This document shows, one piece after another, positions 1-13,020 of a DNA stretch of 64,000 nt (within the stretch, counting starts at the first letter, position 1; every line of letters begins with the position of its first letter). The DNA comes from Monarcha castaneiventris obscurior. Its lineage: Eukaryota > Chordata > Aves > Passeriformes > Monarchidae. The notes beneath the pieces were generated by a model. That model was not told where the DNA came from. It saw only the letters and a program-made list of their open reading frames with translations, and ran no database searches. The DNA lies in NCBI GenBank assembly GCA_026261815.1, contig JAMPIT010000059.1, positions 18,338,001 to 18,402,000 of the forward strand, read 5' to 3'. A program made the translations under genes and the position numbers.

Positions 1-2293
1 CATATATTTGCACATAAATGTATATAAAATTTGTGTGTGTCATATTAGAGCTGTTACCAGAAGGGATTATCCTGGCAGTATTCACTACCACATGCTTGTA
101 AGTGTAGTCATTGCCTTTGATGGTGTAAAAAGCAAAACATGTCAACCTCACTTAGTTCCTTTCACTGTGAGAATCCCAACACAGACATGATTCTGAGGAA
201 AACACTTAGCAAGCTGTGCGTGCATGACACATTTTCAGGAACAGCAGTTACAGTTTTAGTAACTGTCTATTGACACTGGGGATGATACACCACGTAACAG
301 TCATAAAGGTGTAAGGCAGCAAAGCCTCAGATGTTGCTTGTATTTTTCTTTCTGATGAAGCAACTACCAAAAGTATTGGTTTTGGAGAGGGTAATACAAA
401 AGATCATGTTTTGATTTCAAAGGATTCATCATCAGGTGTGACACAAAAAAAAAAGACCCCAGTGAAGTGATGCTATTGTAGTGCTAAGGAGAAGACTTAC
501 CAAACCCTTTCAAAAATCTCTGCATTTTGGTTTTTGAAGAGTGTTTCTACCATAGTTCTTTCTTTTGTAAAGGTATTTGCTGCTATGAGAGACTAAAGAG
601 TGGGACTTTGAATTGCAAATGCTAAGATGCAGGCTTAATATTTGGTGTGAAGATCTGACTGAGAGATATAAAATGCCTTTCCTTTGAGGTGAAGGTAATC
701 AGCTCTGTGGCACTGAAGTTCTGTAGTGGTTGAATTTTCAGCTAGAGCAGATTCTCGTGACAGAGATCAATAAAAAAGAATGGAAAGGGAGGGAAGATAT
801 TCTGCAAACTGAATAAATGAACAGTGATCTGTCAAGGTGTAAGAGGGCAGCTACTCCTTTAGCAGTTTCCATGTGAGGTGTTTTTGGTGTAACTCTACTG
901 GAAGCAAAGCCCAGGTTTTTCACAGCTGTGTATCTTCAAAAACCTTATCTTATTGAAGATACTTCAGTGTGGTGGAATTGACATTTCGGACACAACATTT
1001 AGAAATGTATTTCTTTCTCAGCAAGACTTTAAACATAGACTGTGAAGAGGGTTATTTAAGGCACCAACTCATTTCAAGCATATGAAAGATTGCTTTTGGG
1101 GGTACATGTGTGGCCTCCTAGATATTTAAGAACAGGTCAACAGTGTCAGAGAGGAATATTGCTTTCCCATAACATCAGAGACATCAAAAGCTTCCTGTAG
1201 GATTGTCCTGAAGGCTGATTGATTCTTAGTGAGTGCTGAGAAAGACTCATTCTCAAAAGTCTGTTGGGATTCAGCTTAGTAGGAAGTTTATGACTATAAC
1301 TGCTTAGATTCATCACTTACTCTAAATTGTTAAGTGTGTAGAGGGTTGATATTTTCTGTTTGCAAAAGGACTATTCCTTTGGAAACCTCAGTGTATGCTG
1401 TAGGCTCTGATTTCTTGCTTCATGAAGCAGCAGCAGAAGGTAGTGGTGACAAAGAGCTAACCAGGCTGAATACTAAGGTTTTATTCTCATAAATAATGAA
1501 TTGTTTGTTAGCTACTGTTCTCGATGTACCCCTACAAGACTTTGGGTTCTGCTGGATGACACAGAAATGAACTGACAGTTGTTGAAGAATGCAAAGGCTT
1601 TGTAGTGTCCACAAGTCTTTTAGTGATGACCAAAAGAGCCACAGTTGTTGTGTGCCTGAATTCAAAGTCAGATATATTTGTTCAAATACTGTGGCTTCAC
1701 AGCCCTGGACAGATGTCTGTGTGTATAAATTTCTTTAAAGTGTTATCTGCTCAGAAGGAAAGAGGGGTTAAGTCACTTGAGTAGGGTGTACTGAAGGCAT
1801 ATTTAAACCAACTGCTTAAGAGGATGATTCCCACTGTCCAAATTATCTTATGATGTTTTTGCTCAGGTGTGCCACACACTTTAAATGAAAGACCTAAATG
1901 AACACTCCCAGTTGCCTCTTAAGACTTGTAAAATTTTGGAAAGCATGAGGAAGCACAGAGACCTACAATAAAACTCCAGTGTTTCACAGTGAAATAGTAC
2001 TAGAATGGATTACCACCCTTACAGACTTTGTTTCATGTGTGCAAGCCACATCCAACAGAGCTGAAGGTAAATGTTCCAAAGCAATTTTGCCCTTCTTGGG
2101 GAGTCCAGTGTCAGTATTTGTTCTCTCATTGAGAAATGCTGGATGTGTTGAATGCCTCTGCTTCAAATTTGTCCTTTAAGATCTAATAGGCTCTAAAATG
2201 GTAAAGTCAATAGGACTGTTCATGCAACCAGAACCAGCTAGCATTTCAAGAACCATGTTTCACAAAACCTGTAGGGCCTCATCAGATGCCGTC

Positions 2294-2322
2294 AAGGAAG
2301 GAAGGAAGGAAGGAAGGAAGGA
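2294..2322. repeat. AAGG tetranucleotide microsatellite
   Basis: About seven uninterrupted copies of AAGG. No function suggested. Confidence 0.95.
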
Positions 2323-2819
2323 TATAGCCAAAGATACCAAAATTAGAATGAAAAGGACAAAAAAGGTGAAACAATAGGCTTACTGACACTGGTGTCATTT
2401 AATCTCTACCATAGCAGAGAAGAGCTGGTTTGACAGAACTGAAAGGCAGCATGTCCTATATTTTTATACTGTGTAACTAGGACACAAGTGAAAGACCTCA
2501 GAGCATGCCAATGCTGGTATGGGTGTGATAGGGAAAAAGACTTCCTGGCTAACAGTGTTAATCTAGTTTTAATCAAATGGGAATGTCTTCATTACCAACT
2601 GGTATCATACGAAGAGGGAAGTTCTGTGGGTCCAGGATGCCGCTGCATCAAGTCTTCACAGGCAATGAAGTTTGTGCCAGTTTCAGGTTTACATTACATA
2701 TCCATATATAGTTAATTACCAGAGGACCTTATGTCACACTCACGGCAAGTGATTAATTGGTGAATAAAGTGAACCATGGTCCCAAGATGTAAACCATGGT
2801 CCAAGACTCCAAGGCTCCT

Positions 2820-3650
2820 GTTAGGATCCAATTATTGAGAGATATCTCTGGTCAAATTAAGGAGAAAATGAGACCATATGCCTAAGTCCACAGTTTGGAT
2901 CTTATTTAACAGTATAATGCAAGGTAGAAAGATACAAAGAAATAGAAAAAAGAAGGGGGGAGGGGGAGAGGGAAAGAGAGAAGAAGAAGATTGCCACCAC
3001 CTATGGATCCAGTGGCATCCTCTTGGTCCTTCTTCATCCTGGGCTTCTCGGTGGTGGGGTCCCAAGGTGGTTCAAAACTTTTCAACATCTCTACATTTTT
3101 CCAATAAAGGAATCAGTGTTCATTGGCTACACAGTTCTCTTACTCTATTGGTTAAATTACTCCCTCTCTTGTAATGCCAATTAGTCTGCATGCTCAGTCT
3201 TTCTTTTCTTTTGAGTCAGTGAGTTTTTTGAGTTGGTATGTCATGATCTCCCCCTGCCAGAATTACCTTGTACACAATCAGAGCAAATTCAGCACAGTTG
3301 CTGCTTTGTCTTTCCTTGTGGTCCATAAATTCTGTCTTCTTTGTGTCCAATATCAGTGATGTGTTCTTCTCTTCCAGTTTTTTTTAACCTCCCTACATCT
3401 GAGGTAACACTCAGACAACAGTATCAGCTTTATTTTATCTCAAGTTCCTGCTGTTGGGGCTTCTCTTACAGTCCAAGTTTTGGATATTCACAGAAGAATG
3501 TTTGGGTGGGCTTAGGTGGTTTTTGATGGTCACAGATACCATCTGTCCCATAACTTGTGGTGGTCTTTGTTTGACCAGTGATATGCGTTTGAGAAGTTGC
3601 TTTATACACTTTGCCACAGCTGAGATTTCTGCCCGGATGCATTAACCAGG
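2820..3650 (-). mobile_element. Possible decayed LTR/retroelement fragment
   Basis: This stretch is less AT-rich than its surroundings. It begins with a TGTTAGGATCC-like end and contains a long pure-purine tract. It reads like avian endogenous-retrovirus LTR sequence in reverse orientation, including a TTATTTAACA stretch that could be a reversed polyadenylation region. I found no matching right terminus or target-site duplication, so the boundaries are guesses. It could simply be unique intronic DNA. Confidence 0.25.
2944..2990 (+). repeat. 47-nt uninterrupted polypurine tract
   Basis: Every base from 2944 to 2990 is A or G, including a G6 run and a G5 run. Such mirror-like purine tracts can form triplexes; in a retroelement context it might be a relic of a polypurine tract. 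Confidence 0.9.
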
Positions 3651-4481
3651 ATGAGCAAACCAGATCTCACCTCTGCCAGGCCTGGAGTTCATACCATCCT
3701 GTCACTCCCTTCTGTGCTTATCTCATGGCAAAGTCCTTCCATGGCCTTAACAGTGTTCAAAACAGGCAAATGTGCTCTTTAATTCCTTACAATTCCAAAA
3801 AGAGAAGCAAGGCAAAAAACACAGGAAAAGAACAGTAAGACACTAAATTGCTTAGGTAGACATATCTATATCTCAGGTAGACACACACATATGTGCTTCT
3901 AGTCAGTAGCTTGAAGTTAAACACTAAGATTGGTAGAGGACCTTTTTCAATTCCATGGGTGGTTTTAGGCATACTTTGCATAATTTTAAAGGTCATGATA
4001 ACTGCAGGAGGTACAATCAAAGAAGTGGGATGTAATGTCTAAAATTATATTTGCTCAGTTTTCAAGCAAATACTAATTTTATAATCTGTTCTTATATCTC
4101 CTTGGCCTCTATGGGACCATAAGTATTATACTTAACAAGTTTAACACTTTTAATGGTCTTTAATTGGAATCTGCAATAGATCTTGACAAAAACAAGGTGG
4201 TTTTAATTTTTTCCCCCTAGGAAAACAAACTAAAACTGAATGTGGAAGGTGCAAAGTAGAGGAAGATATTAATGGAAACTTTAAGTTCTCCTACACAAAG
4301 TTATGAATCAATTGAAAGTTAAATTAATTTAATAGTTCTTCCTGACCAAAATGACCCTTTGCAGGCATTTTAAAGCGTTCTGTTTCAAGCACAGCTTTTG
4401 CATACTAAAACTGGTATGTTTAACTTTTGAGGTAAAGCACTAAAAAGTATTTCTTATTTGCTGTCATATTTCAGGGGCAGC

Positions 4482-4650
4482 GTTTTGCCCTCCCTTGCCC
4501 AGGCTTTCCCCGGGGCTCTCTCTCGCCCGCCCGCCCGTGGCTGAGGGGCTCAGCCGTGCCCTGCGCTGGGGCCAGCCCGGGCAGCCCTGTCCTCTCTGCA
4601 CAGGGAATGCCCAGCAGAGCCCCCAGTGCTGCCATTGCCCCTACCCAGGC
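4482..4650. mobile_element. GC-rich dispersed repeat fragment (copy 1)
   Basis: An abrupt GC- and CpG-rich island in AT-rich intron. Positions 4482-4573 are identical base for base to 46847-46938, and weaker similarity resumes at a shared CCCGGGCAGCCC stretch after a gap of about 28 bp. Sequence identity at two loci marks a dispersed repeat. I take it to be a truncated piece of the LTR-like repeat described at 46040-47065. The peptide readable across it is a by-product of GC richness, not a gene. Confidence 0.75.
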
Positions 4651-5015
4651 ACTTGCTCTCTATATGCTAACACGCTTAGGTCACATGTATTGAAACAGTT
4701 TTTTATTATTTCCTTGTCCATGTGTCAAAAGTTCTCAGTATTGTAGAATTACACACTATGTTCATACTCAATCTGGTATGAGTGCTTCACAAATACCACA
4801 ATCAAAACAGTGTGGGTGTTTCACTGTGGATGCTAAAAAGCTAGAAGCAGAGAAATTCTTCAGCTTTTTCTCAGTATTCTGTGAGAACACTGCTTTCACA
4901 CGCAGACTAGATGAAAACAACAAGGACGGTTTTGTAAACTATCTTTATCTGTGCACCTGGATTCTGTTTTGCAGAATTGTTATGGTACACATTGAAAAAA
5001 ATATTTTTCAGTGGG

Positions 5016-5185
5016 TGTTGTGGGTTCTGGCCAATTGCCACGAGAGGCAGATGATCAATGACCAATGATCTTATGTCATGCAAGTAAACTAGGCTATAGA
5101 AATGGGTCTGTAGAAGAATAAAGGGCTCATGCCACTCTTTTCCTGAACTTGGACTGTGTCGTTTCTCGTCATTCTCGGTACAACA
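5016..5185 (+). mobile_element. Short solo LTR-like element
   Basis: The element begins TGTTGT and ends ACAACA, a 6-bp terminal inverted repeat of retroviral LTR type. In the right order inside are a weak TATA-like CTATAGAA and an AATAAAG polyadenylation signal, followed by a U5-like CTCGTCATTCTCGG. Candidate flanking duplications are GTGGG (5011-5015) and GTGAC (5186-5190), matching at only three of five bases. The 170-bp size is short for an LTR, so boundaries remain provisional. Confidence 0.5.
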
Positions 5186-5414
5186 GTGACATTTCACTTC
5201 ATGTATTTCCAAATCCATCCATCTAATTCCTTTCAAGTGCTTTGCCCTTATGCAAAATCTTTGCAGGTCTACTCATAAACTAATGGCAATATGAGTAGGG
5301 ACAAGTAGCTGAATATTGTTTCCTTCTCTTCTATCAAGTAAATGGAAACTACACATCTAATAATATTGGGTGCTTCAAGTTAGCATGGTAAACGGAAAAC
5401 ACTGGGAATGTAAG

Positions 5415-5555
5415 AATCATAGAACCACAGGATCTCCTGAGCTGGAAGGGACTCACAAGGATTGAGTTCAACTCCTGACCCTGCACAGAACTGCCCCAAG
5501 AATCACATCATGTGCCTGAAAGCATTGTCCAAATGCTCCTTGAGTTCTGGCAGCG
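5415..5555 (-). mobile_element. CR1 LINE fragment, 3' end
   Basis: Reads as the reverse complement of the avian CR1 3' tail: AATCATAGAA, then a GAGCTGGAAGGGAC block, then the GCACAGAACTGCCCCAAGAATCAC type continuation. It is a typical severely 5'-truncated copy. Confidence 0.85.
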
Positions 5556-8500
5556 TAGCTTTACCTAAATAATTTAATGAAAACTATCTAGTTTTGATAC
5601 AAATGTGAAGAATATTATTTGATTTCTCCATTTTTCTTTTGCACATTGATACTTGAGTCCTGGCCATTTATCAATTTGATGAGAAGTGGTAAATGAGACT
5701 GAGTGGTCAATATGGTTCTGCTAGTCACTGAGGTAGGTTTCCTGCCACTGGTTTTCTCAGTATCTGAGAAAACTATTTTAAAATGGTAGATCTTAATTTT
5801 TCTTGTAGTAATCCCACTAGCAGTAGTCTGCCACTTTGAAACTAGTGTCTAAAATTGATAATTTTCATCTGTGTAAGTACAAAGTGAAATAACATCTATC
5901 AGTTGTTAGGAATATTTAGAAGGAAGATAGTCTAAATTACGGGCAGCAGGTGTAAAATCACAAATGGGATACATTTTCCTGTCTTTATGAAGAACGGCTA
6001 TAGCTCTCTTGTGTGGTTTTCATTTAGAGTTTGTATCTGATTATGCATTGTACTTAAAACAGCATCATGCTTCAAAACAGTGTAAGAAACCAGAAATGGT
6101 TTAATCTGAACTCTCCAGCTCCTTTCAATTCAATTTATCTTTTGGTTTTAAAAGTGTATCTGCTTGTCACAAAAAGATAGTCCAAAAGGGAAAGAACTGA
6201 TAAAACTGAAATGATTTGTATTCAAAGTCACAACTCAGGAAAAGTAGAGTCTGCTTCATCACAGTACATTCATTCACTCAAGGAATTAAAAAACATAATA
6301 GAAAAGAGAGCTTTACAAATGTTTGACCTACACCTTATTTGAAATTATAAATGTGTAAATAGCCAATAATTTCAGCAGCAATTCAATGGCTGATTCTCCT
6401 TAGGGGATTATTTTTTTTTTTTTACCTTCTCTTGATTTTTTTTTTTAAAATCAGATGCAGATGGCCTTTTAAATATCCTGTATACACAGATAACAAGGAA
6501 GATCTGGGACTAATACTGTGGAAAAATTGGTGACTTGCAACAAAATACCCATGAGGGAGAGAGTTCTAAGAACTTAAAAGTTGATGTTTACCCTTTTAAA
6601 ATGTCTTCCTGCTGGAAGGATTCCCTTATATTTATAAGAGTGTTTTTGTCTTTGAAGAGAATTAAAAATAAGCTGAAGTAAAAAGACTTCTGTAATGGTG
6701 AATTCTTCCAAAGCCTCTAATACCTTCTGTTTTGAGGCAATAAGTATCTGAAGTCCCTAAAAGGCAGAGTAGGATTTGCTTGCGGGAGTTAACAAACGTC
6801 ATTGTCCTACTCATCAGTGTTACTTTCTCAAACAATTATTTGTTTCCTGAGTTTTTCAATAGCTGTTTACCTCAGAGCATTAAAGGAGGACAGGACCACT
6901 GAGAGAAAAAATTGTCCCTTAATTTTACAATATTTTGGTCTGTAGCAATATTAAATGTATAACCCAAGATGAGTTCCTACACTCTTCAAGCATGAGAACA
7001 GAAGCTGTCTTGTTTTTATTTCAAAGATTCAATTCACAGACCATCCAGTTTCCTGAAAGGCAGGTACAAAGGTACCTTACACATCTGAACACACTTCAGA
7101 GCTTAGAAAATTATTAGTGAACAGTTAGGAAGCATGGTATGCTAAAAAGGCATGCATGAAGAGATTTATGCAAAGAGCTAGATGGAAAAGATAATGTTCT
7201 GGGATATTCTTGGTATTGTAGGTGCAACTACAGTTGCAACAATTGCTGCCTGCGCTGTAAACTCAGATGACTGTGCATGCAAAATTTGAGTGGGAAAAGA
7301 TTCTGCATACTTGCAAGGACATGTAACAGCTGAAGAAAACCTTGATGCTCAACAGCAATTCTGTCCATCTCTTCTGTTTCCCTTATCAGGGTTTAGAAAA
7401 GCTTTGCTTTTTCATATTGGCTTGCACAGATTCTTCTGTTTCCTAGATCTGTGGTCTACAGTCCAGTTATGCTATCTGCATTTAGAATTTTTGTCTTATA
7501 CACAATGCAGACCCATACCAAATTAACTGCTCTGGTGACATTTTTATTTAAGCAGCAGCATAGGTGCTCTGCCTGCCTCTGAAATTTTATTCCTTCAATC
7601 CTGCCTTTCCTTTAAACTTGCCTAAGTGTGTATCTCAGAGCAGTTGCGGGGGAAGACATAAGCATATTAAGCTTGCTCTTGGAGTAAAGTTAGGAGTAAT
7701 CATACTGACCTTCACTGCCAATGTTTAGGTGATTTGAGGTTTTTTTAGGTTCTGGTTGGGTTTTGTTTTTTTTTTTTTTCTGAGAATGTTTGTCCTTTCT
7801 TAATAATGCTCAAGCAAGTACTCTGTCCTACCACGTAGTTTAGAAACTGGTTTATGTTACCAAAGTGCTTTTCTTGGTTTTATTCCTAAAATGTTTTAAT
7901 AGTTTTTTTTAGTAATTATATGACATTTAGAAGTACATATGTTACAACATAGGGATTACTAGAATAAATTATACATGATATGCAGAAACATCAAGTAGTA
8001 ATACAGATTTCTTCTTTCTATTTTAAGAACACCATCCTCTAATGACAATGTTTGCATATCCATTTTGAGGTATGACATTTGCTGTAAAGTATGCATAAAT
8101 TCAAATTTCTGAGGCTCCACTCTGATGATTGTAAATTCCATTATAAATTATGTCTTTAGGAATTAGAAATATTGAAGAAATATTATTTTGGAGTGAATAT
8201 AATAATTAGCATCTGTTACTACCTAGGCAATCTTGGATAGAAATTATCTATCATAGTACTAAATTATTAAAATTAGTTTGATAGTTTAAGTTTTGGAAGT
8301 GAGAAAATTGGCTAATGAAACTCTGTGAGAGGTGAAGTTAATAGAGAGAGAAGAAGAGAGTTCTATTTTTTAAATTTTGCTTTAACGAGTAGGAATTTAA
8401 AGAAATGTCATGAAAATCCATTTTGAGAAAGGAAACAGGAAAGAAAGATATAGTAAGGCAGTGTTCCAAGCCATGTTACTAAAATTTAAGAAAAGTTTTA

Positions 8501-10139
8501 ATTAAGTGAAAGTACTTGTGAAATGTGAAATAATGTGGCAAGTAGAACATACGAGCTGCAGGAGAGGCCACTTGGCTAGAGCCATACAGCAAATAAATAC
8601 ATCTATGAGGAGACAGAAAAAAATAGATCATTTGTTAATTTATAAGGTTTTTTTAACTTAAAAATTTCACAGAACTCTCCATTCCTCTGGTACTTCTGAA
8701 ATATCGGTCCCTTGTAAGAACTACTGTGCAGAATTACAGCCACATTTCTACACATTGTTGCTACTGAAGATGCCATAGAGGATTTAGAAATACCTCTAGC
8801 AATCAGCAGGGTATCTTAGGTCATGCAAAAAAGGATAATGAGACTGCTGTATACATAATACAGTAGGAATATAAGGAAACTGCTTAATTATCTATTTAGT
8901 TAGGTCAGGTTGTGTGACAGACCATTCTCTATGACTCAGGAGTGGCATGTTGTCTACTAAAAGCCAAGTAAAATAAATAGAATAGCTAGAGGACTGCTGA
9001 TGCCTGTGACACTGGAAAGAGCTGCATAGGATTAATCAAGGCTTATCACTTAAGAATAATTGAAGAGATTTCAGTAATACTGTTGTATTTCCTAGGAAAG
9101 GATCATGACATGCTATAGAAAACAAAGTCATTAAAAGAGTAAGGAATACTATTTCAAGTGCCATGTAAGTCTGTGTACCATAAAAGAGAATTAAGAAGTT
9201 TTCCAGGGATAGTTTAGAATTCTTTTTACTATCTAAAGAAGAAAGTAGGAGCAAACAATACACAAGGCAAGAGCTAAAGCTTCATGAAAATTAACTAATT
9301 CTGGGAGGAAAAAAAGGCAATGTAAAGGATTTTTTTTTTGTTCTATAGACAAAACATAAAACTCCACACAAAGAAAATGAAACACCAGCAGCATAACTAA
9401 TATAGTATACTTTATTAGTAATTAGGAAAAGGGAGATTAAGTAAAGGGTGCTTTTGATGTCTTACAAATGTCAGCAAATATCACAGAAGCTTTATGGAAA
9501 TACTGGCTGGGCCTATCAGCTGATTACCACAGTTCACATAAGTTAGAAATAATTTTTCATCAGTGATGTAGTCCACAGAACACATTTTTTTTAAACCAGC
9601 AATTAACATTGCAAGGGAAAATAATTACTGTGGAGTACAGTTCTTAATTTGTATCACTGAAGATCAGGAAGGGCTTTTTGTCCCCAGTAAGAGTATTTGA
9701 GGAATAGAGTTCACTGGGGCTGATGATGCTGTCTTTTATGTACACACAAAGCATTCGATTCTCTGTGTCATTTGTGCCAGGATTTATATCCAAATCTGGT
9801 TGTTTTGCTATTTTGTGCTCTGGTAGTGGAATAAAATATGCTGCTTTGGTAGGAAAAACTAAAATTGTAATTATACTTACCTACAAAGTTTTAATAGAAA
9901 CATGATTGAATTCAATTAAATTTCATCATGTGATTGTAATTCCCTATGTAATTGAGGTGCCCACAAGATGTCTACAAGGCACCATTGTAGATAAATCCCC
10001 AAACTGTCTCCAGGACCTCAGCATGCTGAAATTCCACTCTTAAATGCCTATATTGTAAAGCATGAGGTGTGGGGAATAAACACAGTGAGTTAAAGACCTG
10101 CATACAGCTGTAGTACCATGGTTTTGTTGGGATTATGGA

Positions 10140-10815
10140 TATTTGGTGAAATGACTTCCTTGACTGGAGTGTTGCAATGGCAGGATACAGACTCTCTAGG
10201 AAGGATGGGAAGGGAAGACAAAGAGAGGGAGTTGCCCTTCATGTGAGAGAGCAGCTAGAGTACATGGAGCTAGGAGAGGAGCTAATGGAGAGTTTGTGGA
10301 TTAGGATTAAAGGGAGGACAGGCAAAGGTGACATTAGAATGGGTGCTTGCTATAGGCCACTTGACCAAGAAAAACAAGTGGATGAGGCTCTCGAAAAACA
10401 GATAGGAGTGGCCTCACATGCACAGCAGGCTGAGAGAGGGGATCCTTCCTCTCTGCTCAACACATGCAAGGCCATGCCTGGAGTCCTGTGTCCAGTTCTA
10501 GGCATCCCAATACAAGAGATGAACACACTGGAAAGAGTCCAGCAAGGAATGATTAAGGCAGTGGATCACCTCACATATGAGAAAAGGCTGAGAGAACTGC
10601 AACTCTTTACACAGAGGAGAGAAGGCTTGGGGAGATCTTATCAATGCACACAAACGCCTGAGGGGAGGGTGCAAAGAGGACAGAGCCAGCCTCTTTTCTG
10701 AGTTGCCCAGTGACAGGACCAGAGACAATGGGCACAAACCAAAAAGCAAGAGGTTCCTCTGAACATCACGAAATACTTTTGCCCTGTGAGGGTGACTGAG
10801 CAGTGCCACAACCAT
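10140..10815 (+). pseudogene. CR1 retrotransposon remnant with broken endonuclease ORF
   Basis: Frame 10177-10420 reads MAGYRLSRKDGKGRQREGV...WIRIKGRTGKGDIRMGACYRP, matching the endonuclease part of CR1 ORF2. The frame then runs straight into sequence from much nearer the element's 3' end (from about 10425: GTCCTGTGTCCAGTTCTAGG, then AGGACCAGAGACAATGGG). The reverse-transcriptase centre is therefore missing. The copy also stops at about 10815 without the standard CR1 tail. It is an internally deleted, 3'-truncated and non-functional relic; the remaining open frame is not a host gene. Confidence 0.85.
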
Positions 10816-12991
10816 TCTGCAACGTAACTTTATGTAATGATTGAAATTGCAACTGTTTATTCAGTAACTGGTATATAGACAGGATTTTTCTAGAGAATAC
10901 TATTCCCTAGAACAACAGATTTCATAATTTCGTAAAAGAAGAGAAAAACTTGATGGAAAAATAAAAATATGAGTTGCATTTAAGAGTTTATAGGTACTCC
11001 CCCTCTTCTCTATCACCAATCCACATTTAATACCTTGACTACCAGTTTAGGGTTGTAAGATTTCTGTCCCAGATGTATAGTCTCACTGATTTCACTATGA
11101 TATAAATGAAGTTAGGATTGATCCAGGACATCTCCAGCCATCATCGTTTTAATTGCTATGATTAGATATAGTATCAATTCAGATTCATCAGAAGTCTCCT
11201 GAAACATGAAAAAATATGTCAACTCTCCCTCTTTCACACTCTTGCCTTCCTTGGGATTGAGTTTAATAATAATTCTATATTATCATGGATATCACTGTTT
11301 TGGAGATTATTAAAATGGTTTTTTATTCCTTAATTCTGATATACATGCTCCAGTTAAGCTGACATTTTCCCCTTCTTGGGTTTAAAGACACTGTCACTCA
11401 GTTCTGTGTGATAAGTACATAGTATACATGAGGAGAAAATACACACATCACAAAGGTAGAAAACCTTCAAAGCTCTTACCATTTTACATGTTACAATTAT
11501 TTCAGACAGAAACAAAAACAATCTCGTGTAACGTGTTATTAAGTGGACTCCAGCAGTAGGTGAAATAAACTGAACATCAATATTTTACATGTGTTCTGCT
11601 TTTGTTTTAAAAAATTCAGTGCTTTATATGTATAGTGCAAATTGCACATTAGGATATATAAAAACTAACTCTGTTTTAAGGGTTATTTTGTTAATAACTA
11701 GGCTACTTTAGGAAAATACATATAAGTTTTAATAAAATAATTCTTCTTTGCAAAAAAAAACCCAAACTTACAATTGGTTCTTACAACCACTTTGTTGTGA
11801 TTAATGTAGAGAGCATAAGGATAAGTGGTGACTTTTCCTAAAAAAAACCCCCTTAAACTAAACAGACAAACCTCTAAGTTTTAAAATGCATGAAGCTATT
11901 GTGAATTCAGTAAAAGAAAAGTATGTGCTGTTTTAGCATATTTGCCTTCCTAGGCTGTTCCTTGGTGGAATAGGGAGATTGTTCTGGAAACTACTTAATC
12001 CTTTATAAAATATTTAGTACAGATTTTTATTTTAGTCAAAAACCAGCCAAAAAACATAACACATAAAAAATATGGATATTAAAGAACCTTCAACCAAGTC
12101 TGAGGAAAATCTTACCAGATATTTTTTTCATTCTGAGACCACAGGATAGTGTACAAAGTCTCGTAGAAGTAGGAATGTAGGCTTGTGCTATTTGATTTCA
12201 GCAGCAGGAGAACCAAACAATGTTTCTTTGTTCAGTCCAGTGTTTTAATGAATGGGGACCTGAACAACTGCCCTGGGTCAGGTTCCTTTTTTTCTCTTTA
12301 ACACAAGAATTCCCTTCTGCTTACTCATACCCGGACATCTATTGGAGGTGCCAGGAAGTAAGGGCACTTCAGGTCCACTGGCACTTCACTGCTTTCTGTC
12401 TTTGCCTGATGTAAAGACTGTATTTATTACATTAAAATTGTAAAACAATATGAATATTGGCTTTTGCAAGAACTTTTTGGTGTATGGCATTGAATTAGTC
12501 TTTCATCTTAGCTCAATGCTTCTGTGTCTTTTGGAGTGGAAGCTGCCACAACCTAATGAAGCTGAAACTTTCTTGTTCTAACTCTCTGAACATCAGCTAA
12601 AGATCTTGGCTTGTGGAGGGAGTTTGGGTATTGGTACATTGACTTAGTACATCTATGAAAGACCTTTTGCTGCTGCTCATATGACGTGCTTTAAAAAAAA
12701 TCCTGCCTTTCTCACCTGAAATCCTAGAATATTTCGTCAGTGACAAGACCATCTACCTGCTCTGACTTTTCCCTTTAGAATAAGATACAGTAATAGGAAA
12801 AAAGATACAAATCTACAGATGAAGAAATATATCTGCTGTATGGTTAGTTTCTGGAAACTGAGAATCTTCAAGATTATATCCATAGTGAAGATTGTAAGGA
12901 GCTGTGAAAATAATATCTCTATTTATGTGATAGATATTACATCCAGGGATGTGGAAAGAAATGTTAAAAAAATGTACTAATTATAATTTAT

Positions 12992-13020
12992 CTCTTACCA
13001 ATTTAAAACATTGGTAAGAG
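12992..13020. repeat. Perfect 11-bp inverted repeat (hairpin)
   Basis: CTCTTACCAAT at 12992-13002 is exactly complementary to ATTGGTAAGAG at 13010-13020, with a 7-nt loop. No flanking sequence suggests a known RNA gene. Confidence 0.9.

Noticed and set aside
4495..4746. 83-codon frame beginning MPRLSPGLSLARPP
   Set aside because: The same peptide appears in the repeat at 46860; it is repeat sequence, not a conserved gene.
10177..10701. 174-codon frame as a host gene
   Set aside because: Its first half is CR1 endonuclease and its second half translates the CR1 3' region; it is a retrotransposon relic.
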